Below the pieces are notes generated by a model. The model did not search any database. It worked only from the letters and a program-made list of their open reading frames with translations, and had not been told where the DNA came from. The position numbers and the translations under genes are program-made. From positions 620,001-684,000 of the forward strand of contig CM048847.1 in the NCBI GenBank assembly GCA_026545225.1: a DNA stretch of 64,000 nucleotides, read 5' to 3'. Origin of the DNA: Cornus controversa (lineage: Eukaryota; Streptophyta; Magnoliopsida; Cornales; Cornaceae). The first letter of the stretch is position 1. Every line of letters starts with the position of its first letter. This document shows positions 1-7,407 of this stretch, piece by piece.

Positions 1-640
1 AAGCCCAATCAACATCCTATCATCCTAGAACCCCTCAAACATGATTAAGAACATAAATGGAAGGTTCCAACATCAATCAAACTCTCAAGATCACATCCAT
101 AATTGAATTATACATCAAAATGAATCATTTTCCTCCACAACCACACTTCATTCACAATAAAGGCATCCTCAAATGAACAAGATGCCACCATGGGCGTTAC
201 ATATATTAAACCGTTGTCTTTTCACACCCAACAAGTTTAAAATCCCATACATACATCCAAATTACATATGTCCAAAGTACAACCACAACAAAAAGGGAAG
301 TCACATGCCACAAGCCGGCATGGATAGCCACAAAAATGATCAAAACTCAAAAGATAGCAAAACCACCACTAATGTTCCACTTGGACACTCACGTGCCATC
401 CGTCATCGGCGCTTTATCTGTAAAATATTTAGAATAAAGGGGTGAGCACCACTGCGGCTCAGTAAAGGTTCCCCAACCCTTCTAAGTGCCGACCCGACAC
501 GACCTACATGGAATGCATATGAATACACTACATGCCACGTCCACAATCTCACAAACACATCAATAATAGCAATTTAAGAGGATTGCACATATCACGAATC
601 ATGTATAACATGTTCAAACATAAAAGCATTAAGGAAGTGA
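1..640. other. Left 640 bases: no gene recognised, presumed interior of the LTR-like flank
   Basis: This is AT-rich, low-complexity-leaning sequence. The only open frames are short (about 90 residues at 173-445, and about 70-90 residues overlapping on both strands from about 532 to 818), without recognisable domains and with biased, unstructured composition. They look like chance frames. The stretch around 430-520 is richer in G and C and resembles the interior of long plant LTRs, but nothing here can be assigned a function. Confidence 0.4.
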
Positions 641-677
641 GTAAATGCTCTCTCTCTCGGTCCTTATCCGATACCCT

Positions 678-1001
678 ACATGATTGGTCCGCTCCGAGGA
701 TCATGTCACCTTGGACACCTCCGATAACCATCCAATGACCGGGACAACTCCGAAAGGTCATTCTACCATAGCAATATATGGGATTGCCATAGAGTGAGGG
801 GGCAACTCCGAGGCTCACAAGTCATGGACATCCTCCGATAATCATCTTATGACCGGGACAACTCCGAAAGGTCATTAGTATTGGACATACTCCGATCCTA
901 GGCATTAAGCCTTAGTATGGCGGGTCCACTCCGAGGGCCATACATAGTGGATAATTTTACCACCTTTCACAACACGGTTGGACTACTCCGAAGCCCCGTG
1001 T
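678..1001 (-). repeat. Array of short hairpins with a shared CTCCGA loop
   Basis: At least six clear stem-loops follow one another. ACATGAT/ATCATGT is at 678-684/700-706. TTGGA/TCCAA is at 711-715/731-735. AATGACC/GGTCATT is at 734-740/756-762. GTGAG/CTCAC is at 794-798/814-818. ATGACC/GGTCAT is at 849-854/870-875. GTATGGC/GCCATAC is at 915-921/937-943. A further one, ACACGG/CCGTGT, is at 972-977/996-1001 with an 18-nt loop, and a weaker one with an imperfect stem spans about 822-850. In the first six the loop is exactly 15 nt and always contains CTCCGA. The stems differ between hairpins yet stay complementary within each, so structure rather than stem sequence has been kept. The strand given is the presumed sense strand of the LTR; hairpins form equally on either strand. 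Confidence 0.75.
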
Positions 1002-1021
1002 ACCTCTTTTGCGTCATTTTT

Positions 1022-1400
1022 CCCGCAACTTCCCACATATGCAATATGAATGCATAAACACATGATATTTTGTTTTCATGCTCAACTCATGCTCATTGAT
1101 ACTAAAAGGAAGTAATAAGCATATTTTCCATCACCACATACCACATATAGCACATATATGTAAAACACATGCATATATCATCTCATATGCATACAACTTC
1201 AAAATTAGCATATTTTACTCATGCTACATTCAATGCATAATTTTAGCACATAGAACTAAACATGCATTCAACAACCACATTCCCACATATAATCACATAT
1301 ATGACACTTGGTACACATTTTTCCACATATACACCAAATTGAGCACATAATACCTATGTATCAATTTCTTACACTCACATACTTCAAACCCACATGCTAC
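1022..1400. other. AT-rich CACATA/GCATA-rich stretch without a gene
   Basis: This is a degenerate alternation of CACATA, CATAT and GCATA words with scattered A and T runs. There is no fixed period long enough to call a microsatellite. The one open frame here (1078-1350 on the plus strand, 90 residues) is rich in His, Ile and Tyr because of the CATA repeats and is considered spurious. It lies within the presumed LTR. Confidence 0.5.
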
Positions 1401-1800
1401 CACCAACACAATATACACAATTGTGAAAAGATAGGACTCTAGAGGAGAAGAAAACACAACTTTCTACACCTCTCACCATCCTAAAGCATGTGAAACACAA
1501 CCTACACCTCTCTTCTTCACCCGAAACCCTAGAATCGACAATTAGAAGAGAAGAAGAACCCCTACCTCAAAAATGAAGGCCTTCCAAGCACTTCACCAAT
1601 TTTCCAGCAGAGTCTACCTTGCCGAATCACCACTTTGTTCGGTTCAAATGGAAGCCCTAGCCGTCCCCTACGTATCTCCCTCCTTCGGCAAGTCTTGAAT
1701 CCAAGCCGAACGGGTCCGAAATGTAGAGAGAAGGGAGAGCTTTGAAGATGAAGAGCTTTAGAGAGAGAAAGAGGCGTGAGATATGGCTGAACACCTCTGC
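1400..1800 (-). other. CT-rich leader-like stretch downstream of a TATA-like site
   Basis: On the minus strand the sequence after the TATA-like palindrome is rich in CT runs (CTCTTTCTCTCTCT and similar, about 1790-1740) and continues with a purine/pyrimidine-biased tract to about 1400. Such CT-rich sequence is typical of plant transcript leaders, including the R/U5 part of LTRs. A 92-residue minus-strand frame (1562-1840) crosses the stretch but starts upstream of any plausible transcription start and has no recognisable domain, so I do not call it a gene. Confidence 0.35.
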
Positions 1801-1804
1801 CACT

Positions 1805-1819
1805 GATATTTAAAATATC
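1805..1819 (-). promoter_or_regulatory. TATA-like palindrome, candidate LTR core promoter
   Basis: The 15-base palindrome GATATTTAAAATATC (7-bp arms around one central base) contains a TATTTTAAATA core on the minus strand. It is followed in the minus direction by CT-rich leader-like sequence and preceded by about 375 bases ending at the TG terminus, which is a sensible U3 length. Promoter function is inferred from position and composition only. Confidence 0.35.
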
Positions 1820-2189
1820 TAGGGTTTGCAAAAAGACCAAAATACCCCCGGGCCACTTAACGTACCTTCCCGGACTCCTTTTTCGATTCCGAAAACTCCT
1901 ACAGTCTCGAAATCACTTCCTCTACTCTCTAAACATTTCATCTCAGCCATTCTCAAAAATAAATATTTCTAAGAATTTTCCGGATTCCCAGGCCCACTTA
2001 AGTCACATCCCGGGCCTCGGTTTGACCAAAAAGTCAAACTTCTCCAATTCTCCCGAAAACTTCCCAAAACCTTAAAAACACTTCCCAAACATGTTCCCCA
2101 CACTCGAAACATGCTAATCACCACTCAAAATGCATTTATGGCAATTATAATGCGAAAAATGCAAAACCGGCCAAAATTGGTCACGGTCT

Positions 2190-2199
2190 CTACAAAAGG
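2190..2199. other. Junction between LTR-like flank and satellite, with a candidate 5-bp target site
   Basis: Sequence up to 2194 (...CTCTACA) is flank. From 2195 (AAAGGAAACAATTAGC) it follows the satellite, matching for example 2930-2945, where the preceding bases are ACATCT rather than CTCTACA. The break falls inside the tail of module E, not at a module boundary. If the flank is an LTR, AAAGG (2195-2199) would be the target-site duplication, and the other end of the element should be preceded by ACATCTAAAGG. Confidence 0.6.
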
Positions 2200-2987
2200 A
2201 AACAATTAGCAAGCTACCAACCATTTTAAACTTGTTTCATTTGAGTTGTTTTGATTCAAAAACCGCATTCCAAGAGAAGTCGTGCCATAATACTAATCGT
2301 ACGCTGCTTTTTTCAAAATGAAACCATCAAAGGGTCCCAAAGAAACGACGAGCATGTCGATCCGATATTCATCCATGTTTGTTTGAGTTGTTCTGTGTCA
2401 AAAGAACAATTGCTTGCTATAATCAGGCATGACGACAACCGTATGGTGCTTTGTGCTAGAATTGACCATCTGGATGTCTAGAAGAGTAGAGAATGACAAC
2501 AACGGTTTTGAACTTGTTTCGTTTGACCTGTCCTGATTCGAAAAGTCCAATCCACGTGAAATCGTGCCATACATAGAATTATACGTTGCTTTATGCCTAA
2601 TTCGACCGTGAGGACGTCCTGAATCGAAAAGAGTAATTTCTTGCTGCACCCATGAATGATCACAACCGTATGGTGCTCTATGCCAACTTCAACCATCTGG
2701 ACAAGTAAAAGAAACAATTCCCAAGCTATCGATGATTTCAAACAAGTTTAGTTTGAGTTGTTCTGATTCAAAAACCCATTCCTTGAGAAGTCGTGCCATA
2801 ATCAGAATCGTAAGTTTCTTTTTTCCAAATTAGACCATCAAAGCATCCAAAAGAAGTGACGAACATGTCAATCCGATCTTCATCACAACCGTATGGTGCT
2901 TTGTTCCAAATTCGACCGTTTGGACATCTAAAGGAAACAATTAGCAAGCTACCAACCATTTTAAACTTGTTTCATTTGAGTTGTTTT
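2195..2987 (+). repeat. Edge of array: tail fragment plus first complete monomer
   Basis: Bases 2195-2252 are the end of a module E cut by the flank junction, and 2253-2987 is a 735-bp monomer. This first monomer carries TGTGTCAAAAG at the start of module B (where most copies have TGAGTCGAAAG) and GAAGAGTAG at its end. The same TGTGTCAAAAG variant occurs deep in the array near 15650, 23010, 45090, 49505, 56130 and 60545. The edge monomer is therefore not especially diverged, which argues that the array was interrupted here rather than decaying at a natural edge. Confidence 0.8.
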
Positions 2988-3129
2988 GATTCAAAAACCG
3001 CATTCCAAGAGAAGTCGTGCCATAATACTAATCGTACGCTGCTTTTTGCAAAATGAAACCATCAAAGGGTCCCAAAGAAACGACGAGCATGTCGATCCGA
3101 TATTCATCCATGTTTGTTTGAGTTGTTCT
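2988..3129 (+). repeat. Module A of a representative monomer (142 bp)
   Basis: The module starts GATTCAAAAACC. Its 86-bp body (2988-3073) contains GTCGTGCCATAATAC, AATCGTACGCTGC, a T-run and ACCATCAAAGGGTCCC. A 56-bp tail (3074-3129) follows and ends TTTGAGTTGTTCT. The body aligns position by position with the bodies of B, C and D, all about 86 bp from the GAKTC start. Across the array module A comes in several haplotypes, recognised by GATTC or GATTA at the start and by TTTTTTC, TTTTTTTG or TTTTTTCTAAAC around the T-run. Confidence 0.85.
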
Positions 3130-3269
3130 GAGTCGAAAGAACAATTGCTTGCTATAATCAGGCATGACGACAACCGTATGGTGCTTTGTGCTAGAATTGA
3201 CCATCTGGATGTCCAGAAGAATAGAGAATGACAACAACGGTTTTGAACTTGTTTCGTTTGACCTGTCCT
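3130..3269 (+). repeat. Module B of a representative monomer (140 bp)
   Basis: The module starts GAGTCGAAAG. Its body of about 86 bp includes the strongly conserved core CAACCGTATGGTGCTTTG and GACCATCTGGATGTCC. A tail of about 54 bp ends GTTTCGTTTGACCTGTCCT, clearly related to the tails of D and E. It corresponds to module A body for body and tail for tail, but with many substitutions, so the A/B duplication is much older than the copies of the whole monomer. Confidence 0.85.
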
Positions 3270-3355
3270 GATTCGAAAAGTCCAATCCACGTGAAATCGT
3301 GCCATACATAGAATTATACGTTGCTTTATGCCTAATTCGACCGTGAGGACGTCCT
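3270..3355 (+). repeat. Module C of a representative monomer (86 bp, no tail)
   Basis: The module starts GATTCGAAAAGTCC and includes ATCGTGCCATAC, TATACGTTGCTTTATGCC and TTCGACCGTGAGGACGTCC. It consists of the 86-bp body only; the next GAATCGAAAAG start follows at once at 3356. The missing tail suggests either deletion of about 56 bp or an exchange between body ends when the composite monomer formed. The same lack is present in every monomer examined, so it predates spread of the 736-bp unit. Confidence 0.8.
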
Positions 3356-3499
3356 GAATCGAAAAGAGTAATTTCTTGCTGCACCCATGAATGATCACAA
3401 CCGTATGGTGCTCTATGCCAACTTCAACCATCTGGACAAGTAAAAGAAACAATTCCCAAGCTATCGATGATTTGAAACAAGTTTAGTTTAAGTTGTTCT
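3356..3499 (+). repeat. Module D of a representative monomer (144 bp)
   Basis: The module starts GAATCGAAAAGAG. The body contains ATGATCACAACCGTATGG, TGCTCTATGCC and ACCATCTGGACAAG, and the tail AAACAATTCCCAAGCTATC ends AAGTTGTTCT. It aligns with B over its full length. It carries an array-wide indel polymorphism in which some copies read AAACGAATTCCC instead of AAACAATTCCC. Confidence 0.85.
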
Positions 3500-3723
3500 G
3501 AGTCGAAATCCCCAGTCCTTGAGAAGTTGTGTCATAATCAGAATCGTAAGTTTCTTTTTTCCAAATTAGACCATCAAAGCATCCAAAAGAAGTGACGAAC
3601 ATGTCAATCCGATCTTCATCACAACCGTATGGTGCTTTGTTCCAAATTCGACCGTTTCGACATCTAAAGGTAACAATTTGTAAGCTACCAACCATTTTAA
3701 ACTTGTTTCATTTGAGCTGTTAT
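3500..3723 (+). repeat. Module E of a representative monomer (224 bp, fused)
   Basis: The first about 120 bp (GAGTCGAAA, GTCATAATCAG, ACCATCAAAGCATCC, GTCAATCCGATCTTCAT) follow module A, body and the first part of the tail. The sequence then switches to CACAACCGTATGGTGCT, the middle of a B/D-type body, and runs through a full tail ending GAGCTGTTAT. Module E is thus best read as a fusion of an A-type and a B/D-type unit, joined at TTCATCACAAC. Three E haplotypes alternate along the array, starting GATTCAAAAACCCATT, GAGTCGAAAACCCCAG or GATTCGAAAACCCTAG. Confidence 0.8.
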
Positions 3724-5197
3724 GATTAGAAAACCACATTCCAAGAGAAGTCGTGCCATAATACTAATCGTACGCTGTTTTTTTGTAAATGAAACCATCA
3801 AAGCGTCCCAAAGAAACGACGAGCATGTCGATCCGATCTTCATCCATATTTGTTTGAGTTGTTATGAGTCGAAAAGAACAATTCCTTGCAATAACCAGGC
3901 ATGACCACAACCGTGTGGTGCTTTGTCCTAGAATTGACCATCTGGATGTCTAGAAGAATAGAGAATGACAACAACGGTTTTGAACTTGTTTCGTTTGACC
4001 TGTCCTGATTCGAAAAGTCCAATCCACGTGAAATCGTGCCATACATAGAATTATACGTTGCATTATGCCTAATTCGACCGTGAGGACGTCCTGAATCGAA
4101 AATAGTAATTCCTTGCTGCACTCATGAATGATCACAACCGTATGGTGCTCTATGCCAACTTCAACCATCTGGAAAAGTAAAAGAAACAATTCCCAAGCTA
4201 TCGAGGATTTTAAATAAGTTTAGTTTGAGTTGTTCTGATTCAAAAACCCATTCCTTGAGAAGTCGTGCCATAATCAGAATCGTAAGTTTCTTTTTTCCAA
4301 ATTAGACCATCAAAGCATCCAAAAGAAGTGACGAACATGTCAATCCGATCTTCATCACAATCGTATGGTGCTTTGTTCCAAATTCGACCGTTTGGACATC
4401 TAAAGGAAACAATTTGTAAGCTACCAACCATTTTAAACTTGTTTCATTTGAGTTGTTTTGATTAGAAAACCACATTCCAAGAGAAGTCTTGCCATAATAT
4501 TAATCGTACACTACTTTTTTCTAAACGAAACCATCAAAGGGTCCCAAAGAAACGACGAGGATGTCGATCCGATCTTCATCCATGTTTGTTTGAGTTGTTC
4601 TGAGTCAAAAAGAACAATTCCTTGCAATAACCAGGCATGACCACAACCGTATGGCGCTTTGTGCTAGAATTGACCATCTGGATGTCCAGAAAAATAGAGA
4701 ATGACAACAATGGTTTCGAACTTGTTTCGTTTGACTTGTCCTGATTCGAAAATTCCAATCCATGTGAAATCGTGCCATACTTAGAATTATACGTTGCTTT
4801 ATGCCAAATTCAACCGTCAGGACTTCCTGAATCAAAAAGAGTAATTCCATACTGCACCCATGAGTGATCACAACCGTATGGTGCTCTATGCCAACTTCAA
4901 CCATCTGGACAAGTAAAAGAAACAATTCCCAAGCTATCGATGATTTGAAACAAGTTTAGTTTGAGTAGTTTTTTGATTCAAAAACCCATTCCTTGAGAAG
5001 TCGTGCCATAATCAGAATCGTAAGTTTCTTTTTTCCAAATTAGACCATCAAAGCATCCAAAAGAAGTGACGAACATGTCAATCCGATCTTCATCACAACC
5101 GTATGGTGCTTTATTCTAAGTTCGACCGTTTGGACATCTAAAGGAAACAATTAGCGAGCTACCAACCATTTTAAACTTGTTTCATTTGAGTTGTTTT

Positions 5198-7407
5198 GAT
5201 TCAAAAACCGCATTCCAAGAGAAGTCGTGCCATAATACTAATCGTACGCTGCTTTTTTCAAAATGAAACCATCAAAGGGTCCCGAAGAAACGACGAGCAT
5301 GTCGATCCGATATTCATCCATGTTTGTTTGAGTTGTTCTGAGTCGAAAGAACAATTGCTTGCTATAATCAGGCATGACGACAACCGTATGGTGCTTTGTG
5401 CTAGAATTGACCATCTGGATGTCCAGAAGAATAGAGAATGACAACAACGGTTTTGAACTTGTTTCGTTTGACCTGTCCTGATTCGAAAAGTCCAATCCAC
5501 GTGAAATCGTGCCATACATAGAATTATACGTTGCTTTATGCCTAATTCGACCGTGAGGACGTCCTGAATCGAAAAGAGTAATTTCTTGCTGCACCCATGA
5601 ATGATCACAACCGTATGGTGCTCTATGCCAACTTCAACCATCTGGACAAGTAAAAGAAACAATTCCCAAGCTATCGATGATTTGAAACAAGTTTAGTTTA
5701 AGTTGTTCTGAGTCGAAATCCCCAGTCCTTGAGAAGTTGTGTCATAATCAGAATCGTAAGTTTCTTTTTTCCAAATTAGACCATCAAAGCATCCAAAAGA
5801 AGTGACGAACATGTCAATCCGATCTTCATCACAACCGTATGGTGCTTTGTTCCAAATTCGACCGTTTCGACATCTAAAGGAAACAATTTGTAAGCTACCA
5901 ACCATTTTAAACTTGTTTCATTTGAGCTGTTATGATTAGAAAACCACATTCCAAGAGAAGTCGTGCCATAATACTAATCGTACGCTGTTTTTTTGTAAAT
6001 GAAACCATCAAAGCGTCCCAAAGAAACGACGAGCATGTCGATCCGATCTTCATCCATATTTGTTTGAGTTGTTATGAGTCGAAAAGAACAATTCCTTGCA
6101 ATAACCAGGCATGACCACAACCGTGTGGTGCTTTGTCCTAGAATTGACCATCTGGATGTCTAGAAGAATAGAGAATGACAACAACGGTTTTGAACTTGTT
6201 TCGTTTGACCTGTCCTGATTCGAAAAGTCCAATCCACGTGAAATCGTGCCATACATAGAATTATACGTTGCATTATGCCTAATTCGACCGTGAGGACGTC
6301 CTGAATCGAAAATAGTAATTCCTTGCTGCACTCATGAATGATCACAACCGTATGGTGCTCTATGCCAACTTCAACCATCTGGAAAAGTAAAAGAAACAAT
6401 TCCCAAGCTATCGAGGATTTTAAATAAGTTTAGTTTGAGTTGTTCTGATTCAAAAACCCATTCCTTGAGAAGTCGTGCCATAATCAGAATCGTAAGTTTC
6501 TTTTTTCCAAATTAGACCATCAAAGCATCCAAAAGAAGTGACGAACATGTCAATCCGATCTTCATCACAATCGTATGGTGCTTTGTTCCAAATTCGACCG
6601 TTTGGACATCTAAAGGAAACAATTTGTAAGCTACCAACCATTTTAAACTTGTTTCATTTGAGTTGTTTTGATTAGAAAACCACATTCCAAGAGAAGTCTT
6701 GCCATAATATTAATCGTACACTACTTTTTTCTAAACGAAACCATCAAAGGGTCCCAAAGAAACGACGAGGATGTCGATCCGATCTTCATCCATGTTTGTT
6801 TGAGTTGTTCTGAGTCAAAAAGAACAATTCCTTGCAATAACCAGGTATGACCACAACCGTATGGCGCTTTGTGCTAGAATTGACCATCTGGATGTCCAGA
6901 AAAATAGAGAATGACAACAATGGTTTCGAACTTGTTTCGTTTGACTTGTCCTGATTCGAAAATTCCAATCCATGTGAAATCGTGCCATACTTAGAATTAT
7001 ACGTTGCTTTATGCCAAATTCAACCGTCAGGACTTCCTGAATCAAAAAGAGTAATTCCATACTGCACCCATGAGTGATCACAACCGTATGGTGCTCTATG
7101 CCAACTTCAACCATCTGGACAAGTAAAAGAAACAATTCCCAAGCTATCGATGATTTGAAACAAGTTTAGTTTGAGTAGTTTTTTGATTCAAAAACCCATT
7201 CCTTGAGAAGTCGTGCCATAATCAGAATCGTAAGTTTCTTTTTTCCAAATTAGACCATCAAAGCATCCAAAAGAAGTGACGAACATGTCAATCCGATCTT
7301 CATCACAACCGTATGGTGCTTTGTTCCAAGTTCGACCGTTTGGACATCTAAAGGAAACAATTAGCGAGCTACCAACCATTTTAAACTTGTTTCATTTGAG
7401 TTGTTTT
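5198..7407 (+). repeat. Higher-order trimer, copy 2 (2210 bp)
   Basis: It is nearly identical to the preceding trimer. Shared diagnostic variants include GTCGAAATCCCCAG at the start of module E in the first monomer (most of the array has GTCGAAAACCCC) and the GAGTAGTTTTTTGATT indel at the end of the third. Private differences include CCCGAAG near 5283 and CCAGGTATG near 6843. Confidence 0.85.

Larger units (their letters stand above)
1..2194 (-). mobile_element. LTR-like end of a plant LTR retrotransposon (partial, runs off the left edge)
   Basis: The sequence is unrelated to the satellite and stops abruptly where the satellite begins. On the minus strand it opens with TGTAGAGACC at 2194, so the plus strand ends in CA, which fits the TG...CA ends of LTRs. 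From there on the minus strand come a U3-like stretch (about 2194-1820), a TATA-like palindrome (1805-1819), a CT-rich leader-like stretch (about 1790-1400), an AT-rich stretch and a hairpin array (678-1001). No tRNA primer-binding site or gag/pol-like reading frame is visible, so the internal part presumably lies left of the window. The length would suit the long LTRs of some Ty3/gypsy chromoviruses such as Tekay/Del, but that assignment is a guess. It could instead be non-LTR host DNA flanking the array. With only one end present, its age cannot be judged. Confidence 0.5.
2988..5197 (+). repeat. Higher-order trimer, copy 1 (2210 bp)
   Basis: Three monomers of 736, 736 and 738 bp follow each other with module-A haplotypes GATTC/CAAAATG, GATTA/GTAAATG and GATTA/CTAAACG. 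The third carries a 2-bp longer GAGTAGTTTTTTGATT. The set repeats at offset 2210 in the following block with only a handful of differences (for example near 3042, 3671, 5113 and 6846). This is the first of three tandem trimer units. Confidence 0.85.

Noticed and set aside
173-445. Plus-strand frame of 90 residues in the left flank
   Set aside because: It is rich in His, Asn, Lys and Pro from AT-rich sequence, with no domain, no neighbour and no conserved partner. It is antisense to the presumed LTR.
1022-1400. Microsatellite or telomere-like repeat in the CACATA-rich stretch
   Set aside because: The words are irregular and no unit repeats in perfect tandem; there is no TTTAGGG motif.
1562-1840. 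Minus-strand frame of 92 residues in the left flank
   Set aside because: It begins upstream of the TATA-like site and runs through a CT-rich leader-like stretch. The composition is that of untranslated sequence and no family is recognised.
1-2194. Promoter and leader of a host gene on the minus strand instead of an LTR
   Set aside because: This is possible, but the TG terminus exactly at the satellite edge, the hairpin chain and the lack of a coding exon make an LTR more likely. It is kept as the alternative reading.
2986-3231. Recurrent plus-strand frame of about 81 residues starting with TTG or ATG at each module-A start
   Set aside because: It overlaps other frames on both strands, depends on a non-standard start in many copies, and varies between 60 and 81 residues with a one-base length variant near the start of module B. 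It is a by-product of the satellite.
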